42,382 nucleotides of DNA from Bacillota bacterium (GCA_021287065.1 JAJTBE010000136.1:1-42382); one strand, 5' to 3'; shown: positions 33,132 through 41,730, counted from the first letter of the stretch. Numbers and translations are program-made. Notes: generated from the sequence alone by a model not told the origin.

Positions 33132-33175
33132 GTAACCCCGACGCGGACCCGCAGGGTTCGCCTTCACTGCAAACC
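33132..33175 (+). repeat. Repeat with GACGCGGACCCGCAGG hairpin core
   Basis: AACCCCGACGCGGACCCGCAGG followed by GTTCGCC and a CTGCAAAC tail. The same block recurs at 41974-42019 and 42159-42204, where it is bounded by GTTTGCA/TGCAAAC arms. Shared by two repeat islands 9 kb apart. Confidence 0.6.
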
Positions 33176-33230
33176 TACTCCACCATTAAACCCTATTACG
33201 GCAGTATTCCATAAATTACAGGGGTTATCT

Positions 33231-33561
33231 CAATGCCACTGGATTTAGGCATGAATTTGTCTGATCACTCACGAGCATTATAACTACATGCCCAGCTCCC
33301 AGAGAAAACTTTTTGAAAAAAGTTTCCTCGCGCCCACCCTGCGGGCAGGCACCCGCCATCCCAAAACTTTTGAATTGGGGGACCGACCAGGGGATTTGAG
33401 ACCGAGGGGATTTAGGACCGAGGGGATTTGAGACCGAGGGGACTGTCGGAAAAAACCACACTTTTTTAGAAAAAGCGGGTTTTCCTCCGACCAAACATCC
33501 TTGAAAAACAGGATTACTGGACTGTGGATTTGAGTAAATATTTACTAAATCACTGGCATTG
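33231..33561 (+). mobile_element. Family A TIR element abutting and overlapping tsaD 3' end
   Basis: 331-bp copy with the best preserved ends in the window: CAATGCCACTGGATTTAGG at the left and ACTAAATCACTGGCATTG at the right. The interior contains AAACTTTTTGAAAAAAGTTT (33306-33325), the GC-rich GCCCGCCCTGCGGG-type hairpin, repeated GACCGA(C/G) motifs and ACACTTTTTTAGAAAAAGCGGGT. Read on the minus strand, the last hairpin (33454-33482) is followed by T-rich sequence and could terminate tsaD transcription. The right end supplies the tsaD stop codon. Confidence 0.75.
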
Positions 33562-34560
33562 GGGAAGGGGGAGGTTGGGCAGGGCGTCCAGTCCCAGATC
33601 TGATACTATTCCCCGTTTATACAGGAAATATCCTGCTGTGGCAATCATTGCCGCATTGTCCGTGCAGAGAATAGGTGAGGGGAGATGAACTTTTATGCCT
33701 TTTCTGCCTGCTTTTTCCGCCATCTTTTCACGAAGTCTCGAATTTCTGGCTACTCCTCCGGCAAGAAGAATATCTTTTACATTAAATTTCTTTGCGGCAT
33801 TGACAGTCTTTTTGACAAGAACATCAACGGCAGCTTCCTGAAAACCAGCGGCAATGTCCTCCACTCTGGCTTTTTTTCCTTCTTCGCTTTTCAGGTAATA
33901 TACAACCGCAGTTTTTAAACCGCTGAATGAAAAATCGAAATTATCCCTTGATTCTGTCATTGCTCTTGGGAATCTGATAAGATCCGGATTTCCGGCTTTG
34001 GCGGTTTTGTCGATCACAGGACCGCCAGGGTATCCCAGACCCAGCATACGGGCTACTTTGTCGAAAGCTTCCCCCGCGGCGTCGTCTCTTGTTTCTCCCA
34101 CAATTTCATAATTTCCGTGGTCTCTTACGAGAACAAGGGATGTATGGCCTCCCGAAACAAGTAGTGAAATAGCGGGAATCGCCATTTCGCCTTCTTCCAG
34201 ATGGTTGGCGTAGATATGCCCTTCCAGATGGTTTACGCCGATTAAGGGTTTGTTAAGGGAGTAGGCAAGGGCTTTTGCTGCCGCAACCCCGATAAGCACT
34301 GCGCCTACAAGACCTGGTCCGTGGGTAACGGCGATCGCGTCTATGTCTTCCCATTTGAGGCCGCTCTGTTCGAGCGCCTGCTCAATTAGGGGATTAATTA
34401 TTTCAAGGTGCATCCGGCAGGCAAGTTCAGGTACTACGCCGCCAAAATCCCTGTGAACATCGAGCTGCGAAAGAACAAGATTGGCTATGGTCTTTCTGCC
34501 GTCTTCCACTATTGCCACGGATGTTTCGTCACATGATGATTCTATACCAAGTATAAGCAT
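33550..34560 (-). CDS. tsaD: tRNA N6-threonylcarbamoyladenosine synthase subunit TsaD
   Basis: 336-residue catalytic subunit that transfers threonylcarbamoyl to A37 of ANN-decoding tRNAs. ASKHA fold: GIESSCDETSVAIV at the N-terminus, metal ligands in HLEGH (His111, His115), LLVSGGHTSLVLV near 140 and LLAGGVARNSRLRE. Length is normal. The last three residues (Gln-Cys-Gln) and the TGA are read from the right terminal repeat of the family A element, so the C-terminus has been set by that insertion. The gene overlaps rimI by 19 bases and is the last gene of the tsaE-tsaB-rimI-tsaD unit. Confidence 0.97.
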   Translation of the reverse strand: MLILGIESSCDETSVAIVEDGRKTIANLVLSQLDVHRDFGGVVPELACRMHLEIINPLIEQALEQSGLKWEDIDAIAVTHGPGLVGAVLIGVAAAKALAYSLNKPLIGVNHLEGHIYANHLEEGEMAIPAISLLVSGGHTSLVLVRDHGNYEIVGETRDDAAGEAFDKVARMLGLGYPGGPVIDKTAKAGNPDLIRFPRAMTESRDNFDFSFSGLKTAVVYYLKSEEGKKARVEDIAAGFQEAAVDVLVKKTVNAAKKFNVKDILLAGGVARNSRLREKMAEKAGRKGIKVHLPSPILCTDNAAMIATAGYFLYKRGIVSDLGLDALPNLPLPQCQ

Positions 34561-35078
34561 ATTCTGTCTTCCAATTCATTCCTGATTTTTGATAATAACT
34601 CTTTGTATTCTGAAGAATGCATGTTCCCTGTCCACATAATCATAGCATCTTCACCGGGTCCGTAATAGTCTTTTCTGTCGCTGATTTTTTTGAAACCGAA
34701 TTGTTCATACAGTCTGACTGCCGGAGTGTTGTTTCTGTTTACCTCAAGAGTTGCCCAGCGGCAGTTGCTTTCCAGCGCAAGATCAAGCATACGCAGAACG
34801 AGCTGTTTTCCGGTTCCAAGTTTTCTGAAATCAGGATCCACAGCCACGGTGATAACATGCACTTCATCCACAATGAACCATGCGCCCATAAATCCGACAA
34901 CTTTTTCACCGCTCAGAGCGATGATGTAGTTTGTTACTTTATTCGAAAGTTCGTTGGCGAATGACTCCGCAGTCCATTCATCATCAAAACATTTTGATGT
35001 GAGGGACATGACCGGTTCTATGTCATCAACTGACATTTTGCGGATGGTTATTGTCTGTTTTTCATTCCGTATATTCAT
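34542..35078 (-). CDS. rimI: GNAT N-acetyltransferase, RimI-like
   Basis: 178 residues of the GNAT fold. The acetyl-CoA-binding segment is RKLGTGKQLVLRML, and the pattern LEVNRNNTPAVRLYEQFGFKKISDRKDYYG is typical of RimI, which acetylates the N-terminus of ribosomal protein S18. RimI is often clustered with tsaB and tsaD, supporting the call. It is slightly longer than usual (about 150), with a C-terminal extension of about 25 residues that partly overlaps the tsaD start. GNAT specificity is hard to set from sequence, so the substrate is inferred from neighbours. Confidence 0.85.
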   Translation of the reverse strand: MNIRNEKQTITIRKMSVDDIEPVMSLTSKCFDDEWTAESFANELSNKVTNYIIALSGEKVVGFMGAWFIVDEVHVITVAVDPDFRKLGTGKQLVLRMLDLALESNCRWATLEVNRNNTPAVRLYEQFGFKKISDRKDYYGPGEDAMIMWTGNMHSSEYKELLSKIRNELEDRICLYLV

Positions 35079-35083
35079 GCAGA

Positions 35084-35842
35084 TCAGACCATACTCGCCG
35101 GGGGCACTGCATCCGACTCTCTCATGTAGTTCGGCACTATGCCTATATAGCCTGTTGAATCTCCCTTATCGGCTATTTTTTTACCGAGGGCAGCTACTAT
35201 CAGTCCGTTTGGGTACCAGTGCTCGTCTGTTGTAGTGATATATCTGCCGCTGAATCTTTCTTCGAAAAGGTTTCCGTATTTATTGAAAACGCTTCCGGTA
35301 ATCAGGGGCATAGGGTTGAGATTTGCCTGAACCGATTTGGGTATTTCAAGATTTTCGATAGTGTTGAGATAATTAAAATATTCGTCAACACTCTGTTTGA
35401 GATAACCGCTGAGACGTTTTATCTCAGAGCCTTTTCTTGCATAAACGCATGAGAAAATTTCATTCTTTTTGGCATCCATGGAGGGAATGACAATAGTCCA
35501 TTTTTCTGGATCGATTCCTCCGGTGGAGTTAAGGAAATCGCCGGCTGCAATCGCATCAAGGGTGTTTACCGATGCCGCCCTGATGTTGTTGACCTGGCAA
35601 AGTGATTTGACTGTGGCGATACCGAGCCTTATGCCGGTGAAGGAGCCGGGACCTGTGGTTACTGCAAAGAGATCAACATCGCTTACTTTCATTCCATTTC
35701 TGTCCAGCAGATTTTTTATGATAGGGACAAGAATGGTAAGCTGCTGTCTGTGTGCTTTTTCCCTTATATGTTCGCTTTTGTTATCGTCAACCAGTCCGAC
35801 GCTGACCGCTTCGGAGCAGGTGTCAATTCCGATTATTTTCAT
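35084..35842 (-). CDS. tsaB: tRNA threonylcarbamoyladenosine biosynthesis protein TsaB
   Basis: 252 residues, an inactive ASKHA paralogue that pairs with TsaD and TsaE in t6A synthesis. MKIIGIDTCSEAVSVGLV at the N-terminus and DLFAVTTGPGSFTGIRLGIATVK near 60-82 are the family signatures. Start at 35842 is used because an earlier in-frame start would add 17 unrelated residues lying over the tsaE coding end. The start overlaps the tsaE gene end by 20 bases, so translation is coupled. The next gene, rimI, starts five bases after its stop. Confidence 0.95.
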   Translation of the reverse strand: MKIIGIDTCSEAVSVGLVDDNKSEHIREKAHRQQLTILVPIIKNLLDRNGMKVSDVDLFAVTTGPGSFTGIRLGIATVKSLCQVNNIRAASVNTLDAIAAGDFLNSTGGIDPEKWTIVIPSMDAKKNEIFSCVYARKGSEIKRLSGYLKQSVDEYFNYLNTIENLEIPKSVQANLNPMPLITGSVFNKYGNLFEERFSGRYITTTDEHWYPNGLIVAALGKKIADKGDSTGYIGIVPNYMRESDAVPPASMV

Positions 35843-36305
35843 ATTCCAGAAGATCCTTTTCAAGATGTGGGTATGTGCGCTCGTTGTATTCAACGGTGAT
35901 TTTCCGGGAATCCGGATTGTCTCCGTATTCGAGGAACAGTTTCAGTGCATCAGCGGTAAACGGAAGTTCGAATTTATCCGCCCATTCCACCAGATAGATC
36001 CTCGATTCGTCAGTCATTTCCTCCCATCCGATATTTTCGAGTTCACAATAATCATCAAGCCGATAAAGATCGACATGATAAATGGGATGATTCCCTTCGT
36101 AAAGCCAGGCAATTACAAAAGTTGGGCTTTTTACATGCCCTGTGTATCCGAGGGTTTTGCAAATGCCTGAGATAATAGTTGTTTTACCGGCTCCGAGGTC
36201 GCCTGTAAGCAGGATTCCCTGTCCCGGTAACAATGATTTGGCGATTGTTTCGCCGAGTTCAACCGTATGGTTGTATGAGTTTGTGGTAAAAGTTAATGTT
36301 TTCAT
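35823..36305 (-). CDS. tsaE: tRNA threonylcarbamoyladenosine biosynthesis ATPase TsaE
   Basis: 160-residue P-loop protein that cycles the TsaB-TsaD complex. Walker A is LLTGDLGAGKTT (Lys41), followed by VKSPTFVIAWLYEG and the conserved HVDLYRLDDYCELENIGWEE; LVEWADK lies near 120. Length matches the family. It is the first gene of the minus-strand t6A operon and is divergent from the MoaD-like gene. TsaC, which makes threonylcarbamoyl-adenylate, is not in the window. Confidence 0.96.
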   Translation of the reverse strand: MKTLTFTTNSYNHTVELGETIAKSLLPGQGILLTGDLGAGKTTIISGICKTLGYTGHVKSPTFVIAWLYEGNHPIYHVDLYRLDDYCELENIGWEEMTDESRIYLVEWADKFELPFTADALKLFLEYGDNPDSRKITVEYNERTYPHLEKDLLEYENNRN

Positions 36306-36379
36306 AATTCGTCTTCTTACATTGACAATGTTACAGGAAAAATCCTGTCAGAGTAGAAGATTTTTTTGGAGGAATGACA
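36306..36379. promoter_or_regulatory. Divergent region, tsaE / MoaD-like gene
   Basis: TTGACA (36322-36327) sits within the palindrome CATTGACAATG (36320-36330). A second dyad ACAGGA-AAAA-TCCTGT (36333-36348) follows. The first could serve as a -35 for the rightward operon and the second as an operator; no good -10 is visible. GGAGG at 36368-36372 sets the start of the next gene. Confidence 0.4.
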
Positions 36380-36613
36380 ATGAAGGTAAGAATTGAAATC
36401 ATGGGACCCATCAAAAGAAAGCATGGTGAAAATCCCATTACCGCTGAATTACCGGACGGCGCAAATCTTCAGTATCTGATGAAACAACTCGGATACAACG
36501 AAACAGAAGCTAAGTTTCTTGTTTATGTACGGGGAGAGGAGAGACTGCGTCTTAATTCAACCCTTTGTGAAAACGATGAAATAAAAGCTGTACTGCAGGT
36601 CGGCGGAGGTTAG
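36380..36613 (+). CDS. MoaD/ThiS-family sulfur-carrier-like protein
   Basis: 77-residue ubiquitin-like protein ending in VGGG, which fits the C-terminal Gly-Gly used for thiocarboxylate formation in molybdopterin or thiamine sulfur transfer. The beta-grasp pattern (MKVRIEIMGPI, LPDGANLQYLMKQLG, NDEIKAVLQVGGG) agrees. The family is clear but the pathway is not. Its position 73 bases before a molybdenum hydroxylase operon suggests cofactor sulfur supply. Start at 36380 has GGAGG seven bases upstream; the ATG at 36374 is too close to it. MoaE or ThiF partners are not present. Confidence 0.8.
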   Translation: MKVRIEIMGPIKRKHGENPITAELPDGANLQYLMKQLGYNETEAKFLVYVRGEERLRLNSTLCENDEIKAVLQVGGG

Positions 36614-36686
36614 ATTTCCGTCGGTTGAGGTACATCCGGTTTTTAATTATAACGGTGAAATCATTTAAGGACAAGGAGACAGGAAA

Positions 36687-37544
36687 GTGAATAATCTGAA
36701 AGAGTTCTATTATCCTGAGAATATTGCAGAAGCTCAAAAACTTCTGAGAGATGAGTCAGTCAAAAAAGCCATTATTGCCGGAGGAACCAGTGTTGCACTG
36801 CTGAACACAGGCTCTGTTGAAGGTATGGTGGATATTACCCGAATGGGACTCAATTATATAAAGCAGGACGGCGGTTTTGTCAAAATAGGCGCCACAGCTG
36901 TAGTTGAAGAACTTGCCCGCTCACCAATCACAAAAAACCTTGCCAACGGCATACTTGCCAAAGCATCGTCTGAGATCGCCTCAAGACCGCTGAGAAATAT
37001 GATCACTATGGGCGGCAATATTGTCCAGCTCAGAATATGGTCGGATCTGCCTGTGGTTCTTCTTGCTCTGGATGGACAGATTAAAGTTCAGGGTGATGAG
37101 GAAAGAACCATACCCGCCGATGACTTTTTCAGGGAACAGCCGCTGAAAACCCTTGCCCATTTCGATATAGTGAAAGAAGTTGTTCTTCCCAAAACCCCGG
37201 AAACCTCAGGAGCTGAATTTATTAAACTCAGCAAAACCAAAGGCGATTATGCCATCATGTCTCTTGCCTGCTACCTTGAATTTGAAGAAAAGACCTGCAC
37301 CCTTGCAAGGATCGCTCTCAGTTCAGTTACTCCGTTACCGAGAAGATGCAAAAAAGCGGAAAAAGTGCTTGAAGGCAAACAGCTTACACCTGAATTAATA
37401 GCTGAAGCCGCTGCCGTAACCAGAGAAAAGACAAAGACTATCTCCAATATATGGGGTTCGGCGGAGTATAAGTCTGTTGTTCTCGAAAATCTGGTTAAGA
37501 AGTCTCTTCTCTCCTGTGCAGATAAAGCAGGAATTCAAATCTGA
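36687..37544 (+). CDS. Molybdenum hydroxylase FAD-binding subunit (XdhB/CoxM-like)
   Basis: 285 residues, medium subunit of xanthine-dehydrogenase-type enzymes; it binds FAD and passes electrons to the acceptor. FAD motifs are AIIAGGTSVALL (about 30-41) and RNMITMGGNIVQ (about 108-119); KTKGDYAIMSLACYLEF is in the C-terminal CO-dehydrogenase-flavoprotein-like domain. There is no 4Fe-4S insertion of the 4-hydroxybenzoyl-CoA-reductase type. Start is GTG with AAGGAG eight bases upstream. It is the first of three subunit genes in the FAD, Fe-S, Mo order. Confidence 0.93.
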   Translation: MNNLKEFYYPENIAEAQKLLRDESVKKAIIAGGTSVALLNTGSVEGMVDITRMGLNYIKQDGGFVKIGATAVVEELARSPITKNLANGILAKASSEIASRPLRNMITMGGNIVQLRIWSDLPVVLLALDGQIKVQGDEERTIPADDFFREQPLKTLAHFDIVKEVVLPKTPETSGAEFIKLSKTKGDYAIMSLACYLEFEEKTCTLARIALSSVTPLPRRCKKAEKVLEGKQLTPELIAEAAAVTREKTKTISNIWGSAEYKSVVLENLVKKSLLSCADKAGIQI

Positions 37545-37569
37545 CAAAGTTTCATAGTGGAGGAAAAAC

Positions 37570-38037
37570 ATGATAATACAGGTCAAAATTAACGGAATAG
37601 ATAAAGAATGGGATGTTGATCCCGGCATGATTCTGCTGGATCTGCTTCGTGATAAAGGATACAAGAGCATAAAAAGAGGCTGCGATGAAGGATATTGCGG
37701 AGCGTGCACAATTCTTCTCGACGGACAGGCTGCCAAATCGTGTGTTATGCTTGCCGGACAGGCTCACAAACGCAGTATCACTACTGTTGAAGGACTCGGC
37801 ACAATGGATGAGCCTCATCTTCTTCAGAAAACATTTGTGGAGCATGGTGCTGTTCAGTGTGGATATTGCATACCCGGAATGCTCCTTTCTTCAAAAGCGC
37901 TGCTGGATGAAAATCCCAACCCAACAGAAGATGATGTTAAGGAAGCTATCGACGGCAACCTTTGCAGATGCACCGGTTATGTAAAGCAGATTGAAGCTGT
38001 TCTGGATACGGCAAGTATTATGAGAGGTGAAAACTGA
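37570..38037 (+). CDS. Molybdenum hydroxylase [2Fe-2S] subunit (XdhC/CoxS-like)
   Basis: 155 residues with two [2Fe-2S] clusters. The plant-ferredoxin-like cluster is bound by Cys38, Cys43, Cys46 and Cys58 (GCDEGYCGACTILLDG). The second is bound by Cys97, Cys100, Cys132 and Cys134 (QCGYCIPGM; LCRCTGY). This is the small subunit that links the Mo and FAD sites. GGAGG precedes the ATG. Its TGA overlaps the ATG of the next gene (TGATG), so the two are translationally coupled. Confidence 0.96.
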   Translation: MIIQVKINGIDKEWDVDPGMILLDLLRDKGYKSIKRGCDEGYCGACTILLDGQAAKSCVMLAGQAHKRSITTVEGLGTMDEPHLLQKTFVEHGAVQCGYCIPGMLLSSKALLDENPNPTEDDVKEAIDGNLCRCTGYVKQIEAVLDTASIMRGEN

Positions 38038-40583
38038 TGGCAGTAAAGATAAAAGATGAACTCAATGTTGTTGGAAAGTCGGTTCTTAAAGTTGACGGAC
38101 TTTCACTTGCCTGCGGAAAGGCTAAATTCGTAGATGATTACGAACTTCCGGAGTGCCTGGTTTGCAAAGTAATGGCAAGCCCCTTTGCTCATGCGAGAAT
38201 TAAAAAAATCGACAAAACAAGAGCGCTTCAGATTCCCGGAGTAGTAGAAATTATTACTCACGAAGATATTCCGAGAGTGCCCCACACCACAGCAGGACAG
38301 GGATACCCCGAGCCTTCACCTTATGATACATTCACACTCGATAATAAAGTCCGTTATGTGGGCGACCGCGTGCTTGCAGTAGCTGCGGAAACCGAAGAAG
38401 CTGCCCTTGAAGCTCTCAGGGTTATCGAAGTTGAATATGAAGAACTGGAACCGGTCCTCAGCGCCCGGGATTCGATGAAAGAAGGAGCACCGGTTATTCA
38501 CGACGAGCCGGAAGCTCATGTTATAATTCCCGTACCCTACGAACCTGAAAGAAACCTTGCTGCCCATGTTGATTTCAAAATAGGCGACATGGAAAAAGGC
38601 TTCGCCGAAGCTGATGTGGTTCTTGAAAAAGAGTATGAAACCCAGTATGCCCAGCACTGCCCTATGGAACCCCACATTGCAGCTACATGGCTTGACGAAA
38701 ACAACAGACTGGTCATCCTCACCAGCACACAGGTTCCCTTCCATGTACGCAGAATCGTGGCAGAAAGACTCCAGATGCCCATTGGCAAAGTCAGAGTTAT
38801 CAAACCCCGCATCGGCGGCGGATTTGGTACGAAGCAGGAAGTTCTTGTGGAAGATGTCTGCGCATTTCTCACCCTTAAAACCAAAAGACCGGTTAAATAC
38901 GAAATGACAAGAGCCGAGGAGTTTATTTCATCCCGCACCCGTCACCCCCAGATTCTCAACATGAAAGTCGGAGCTAAGAAAGACGGAACCCTCACAGCCA
39001 TTTCGATGAAAATTATAATGAACACCGGAGCATACGGTTCACACGCACTTACCGTAATGTGCAACAGTGGAAGTAAAATTCTCCCTATGTACAACAAGGT
39101 TATGAATGTGGACTTCTGCGGTGATACGGTTTACACCAACATGCCCGTAGGCGGAGCTTACCGCGGATACGGCGCAACTCAGGGCGCATTTGCTATGGAA
39201 GTCATAATGGACGAAATAGCCCGTGAACTGAACATGGATCCTGTGGAATTCCGCAAAATCAACCATATCAGAAGCGGCGAAGGTTCACCCGTATTTGCAG
39301 CCCTCGGCGAAGGCAAAGCCGGCGTAGAACAGAAAATCGGCTCATGCGGACTTGACCGCTGCATCGAAAGAGCATTGGAAGAGTTCGACTGGGAAGGCAG
39401 GGAAGAACGCAGAAAACTGGCGCCTCCCGGCAAAAAGCGCGGATTTGGCATGTGCATTCTTATGCAGGGATCATCAATTCCGGAAATCGATATGGGCGCA
39501 GCTTCAATGAAAATCAACGAAGACGGCTCATTTAACCTTCTCGTTGGTGCCACCGATCTCGGAACAGGTAGTGATACCGTTCTCGCACAGGTTGCCGCTG
39601 AAGTTCTCGGAATATCCGTAGATGATTTTATTGTCTATTCATCAGATACCGATATGACTCCCTTTGATGTAGGCGCATACGCATCCAGCACCACATACCT
39701 TTCAGGCTATGCAGTAAAGAACTGCGCTGAAAAAGTGAAAATGCAGATTCTCAAAGCTGCCGGAGATATGCTCGGTGTGGATCCTTATGATCTGACCATT
39801 GAAAACAAAAAGGTTACCGATATGAACGGTAACTCAGTTACTATAGCTGAAGTCGCCAGAAGAGCACTCTATGAAAGAGACCAGCATCAGATTGGCGCAA
39901 TGGCTTCACACATTACCCACAAGTCACCGCCGCCCTTCGCTGCGCATTTTGTGGAAGTTGATGTGGATGAAAACACAGGATTTGCAGAAGTTAAAAAATA
40001 TGTCTGCACAATCGACTGCGGAACCGCCATCAACCCTAAACTGGCAGAAGGACAGTGCGAAGGTGCTATCCTCAACGGAATCAGCTATGCCCTCACTGAA
40101 GAATATATCTTCAACAAAAAGGGCAGAATGATGAATGCCGACTTTGGTTCATATAAGATTTTCAATACTGCTGATCTCCCCGAAATGAAGGTTATTCTGG
40201 TTCCTACATATGAAGAAACCGGACCTTACGGAGCAAAATCAGTATCGGAAATCAATATCAACGGCGCACTTCCCGCCATTTCCAATGCAATCTTTGATGC
40301 AGTGGGAGTCAGACTCCGCACCGCTCCCTTCACCGGAGAAAAGATTCTTATGGGAATGCTCGGCAAAAATAATGGCGATCCTCAGGTTAAACCTGAAGAG
40401 GAAGCTGCCGCTGAAGAAGTTCCTGAAGAAAATAATGCCGCCGAAGAGAATAATTCAAACGGCAACGGCGTCAATAACAACAATAAAAACAATGGAAGCG
40501 AAAACAGGAAAGACAAAGAAGGTCTTTCCGGTGAACCCGCATCCTATGGCAACTATCCCGCCAAGAAGAAGAAGAAAAGATAA
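38037..40583 (+). CDS. Molybdenum hydroxylase large (molybdopterin-binding) subunit
   Basis: 848 residues, XdhA/CoxL family. The N-terminal a/b hammerhead domain precedes four molybdopterin-binding regions with GGGFGTKQE, GGAYRGYGATQG and GATDLGTGSDT. The catalytic Glu is about 738 in GAKSVSEININGALPAISNA. The AYRCSFR motif of CO dehydrogenase is absent; AYRGYGA is of the xanthine-dehydrogenase/aldehyde-oxidase type, so the substrate is a purine, aldehyde or other heterocycle and cannot be fixed. The last 65 residues are unusual: Glu/Asn-rich, then a Gly/Pro stretch and AKKKKKR. Such a tail is not part of the family. Confidence 0.93.
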   Translation: MAVKIKDELNVVGKSVLKVDGLSLACGKAKFVDDYELPECLVCKVMASPFAHARIKKIDKTRALQIPGVVEIITHEDIPRVPHTTAGQGYPEPSPYDTFTLDNKVRYVGDRVLAVAAETEEAALEALRVIEVEYEELEPVLSARDSMKEGAPVIHDEPEAHVIIPVPYEPERNLAAHVDFKIGDMEKGFAEADVVLEKEYETQYAQHCPMEPHIAATWLDENNRLVILTSTQVPFHVRRIVAERLQMPIGKVRVIKPRIGGGFGTKQEVLVEDVCAFLTLKTKRPVKYEMTRAEEFISSRTRHPQILNMKVGAKKDGTLTAISMKIIMNTGAYGSHALTVMCNSGSKILPMYNKVMNVDFCGDTVYTNMPVGGAYRGYGATQGAFAMEVIMDEIARELNMDPVEFRKINHIRSGEGSPVFAALGEGKAGVEQKIGSCGLDRCIERALEEFDWEGREERRKLAPPGKKRGFGMCILMQGSSIPEIDMGAASMKINEDGSFNLLVGATDLGTGSDTVLAQVAAEVLGISVDDFIVYSSDTDMTPFDVGAYASSTTYLSGYAVKNCAEKVKMQILKAAGDMLGVDPYDLTIENKKVTDMNGNSVTIAEVARRALYERDQHQIGAMASHITHKSPPPFAAHFVEVDVDENTGFAEVKKYVCTIDCGTAINPKLAEGQCEGAILNGISYALTEEYIFNKKGRMMNADFGSYKIFNTADLPEMKVILVPTYEETGPYGAKSVSEININGALPAISNAIFDAVGVRLRTAPFTGEKILMGMLGKNNGDPQVKPEEEAAAEEVPEENNAAEENNSNGNGVNNNNKNNGSENRKDKEGLSGEPASYGNYPAKKKKKR

Positions 40584-40588
40584 TAATC

Positions 40589-40617
40589 TTGACAATTTTT
40601 CCTCACCGGGATAATAT
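40589..40617 (+). promoter_or_regulatory. Sigma70-type promoter for the wecA-like gene
   Basis: TTGACA at 40589-40594, 17-bp spacer, TAATAT at 40612-40617 (GATAAT with a 15-bp spacer is the alternative). It lies about 30 bases before the ATG at 40648, immediately after the molybdenum hydroxylase stop. This suggests the wecA-like gene is transcribed independently. Confidence 0.6.
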
Positions 40618-40647
40618 TGACGGAGTATTTTAGTATCAGGGATAATT

Positions 40648-41625
40648 ATGGCAGATTTATACCCATTATTAACGACATTCGGAGTTGCACTCGCAGGAGC
40701 TGCAATTCTTACCCCTGTCGCCGAAAAAGTAGCGATAAAATTCGGAGCTATTGATAAACCCAATGCCCGTAAAGTCCACAAGGCGCCAATACCCTTGTGG
40801 GGAGGCCTTGCCATTGCTTTTGCTTCTATTATTGCTGTTCTGGTTTCCCTCGGAGTTTTTGAAAGCCTGAGACATCAGATCAATCAGAGAATGGCAAGCA
40901 ATCTTATCGGAATTCTCATCGGCGGGATAATTATTCTTATTGTAGGCATGATCGATGATAAAATCGCTATGCCTGCAAAAGTTAAACTGGCATTTCAGAT
41001 TCTGGTTGCGGTGATTCTGATTAAATTCGGAGTCGTCATCCAGTTTCTGACCATTCCGGGCATCGGATTCGTAGTCCTGCCCGTATGGGCTGCCTGGGGG
41101 GTAACAATATTCTGGATAGTGGGTCTTACAAATGCCATTAACCTTATGGACGGTCTGGACGGACTGCTTGCAGGAGCTTCAACCATATTCGCTCTGCTGT
41201 TTTTCATAGTGGCTCTGCTCAAGGGACAGTATGTTGTGGCACTGCTTATGATGGCTCTCGCAGGCGCTTGTCTGGGATTCCTGAAGTTTAACTTCAACCC
41301 CGCAAGAATCTTTATGGGAGATACAGGCTCGCTGTTTCTCGGTCTGATGTTCTCTTCACTCTCTATTATGGGAGCGCTGAAAGTTACCACAACCGCAGCA
41401 GTCATCGTTCCTCTCCTGATTATGGGGCTTCCCGTGCTGGATACATCTTTTGCAATAGTCAGAAGATTTCTTAACGGCAAACCCATTTTCTCTCCCGATA
41501 AAGAACATGTCCACCACCAGCTCCTCGCACTTGGCCTTTCCCATAAACAGGCGGTTCTGTATATATACCTTATATGCGGAACACTTGGCGCCATAGGTTT
41601 ATCTCTGGTATTTCTGGTAAGATAA
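40648..41625 (+). CDS. Undecaprenyl-phosphate sugar-1-phosphate transferase (WecA/TagO/MraY family)
   Basis: 325 residues with about ten membrane helices. It moves a sugar-1-phosphate, typically GlcNAc-1-P, from UDP to undecaprenyl phosphate to start O-antigen, teichoic acid or similar glycans. Conserved cytoplasmic motifs are RKVHKAPIPLWGG, GMIDDK (Asp103, Asp104), NLMDGLDGL (165-173), FMGDTGS (about 223-229) and HVHHQL (287-292), the His-rich motif of the WecA/TagO branch. MraY would have a different C-terminal loop. It may supply the lipid-linked sugars used by the glycosyltransferases in this window, inferred from function only. Confidence 0.94.
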   Translation: MADLYPLLTTFGVALAGAAILTPVAEKVAIKFGAIDKPNARKVHKAPIPLWGGLAIAFASIIAVLVSLGVFESLRHQINQRMASNLIGILIGGIIILIVGMIDDKIAMPAKVKLAFQILVAVILIKFGVVIQFLTIPGIGFVVLPVWAAWGVTIFWIVGLTNAINLMDGLDGLLAGASTIFALLFFIVALLKGQYVVALLMMALAGACLGFLKFNFNPARIFMGDTGSLFLGLMFSSLSIMGALKVTTTAAVIVPLLIMGLPVLDTSFAIVRRFLNGKPIFSPDKEHVHHQLLALGLSHKQAVLYIYLICGTLGAIGLSLVFLVR

Positions 41626-41646
41626 CAAACAAACTGTTTAAATATA

Positions 41647-41685
41647 AAAGAGGCTGTCAGAAACAATTGAGACAGCCTCTTTTTG
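41647..41685 (+). terminator. Intrinsic terminator with GAGGCTGTC stem
   Basis: AAAAGAGGCTGTC, loop AGAAACAATTGA, GACAGCCTCTTTTT. A 12-bp perfect stem ending in T5; ends the wecA-like gene 22 bases after its stop. Same stem as 5877-5943. Confidence 0.92.
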
Positions 41686-41730
41686 TGTGTGGAGATAGTT
41701 TGCCCCGGAGGGTAGGGAGGTTGATTTCAT

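Noticed and set aside
36687..40583. Carbon monoxide dehydrogenase (coxMSL)
   Set aside because: The large subunit has AYRGYGA where CO dehydrogenases have AYRCSFR.
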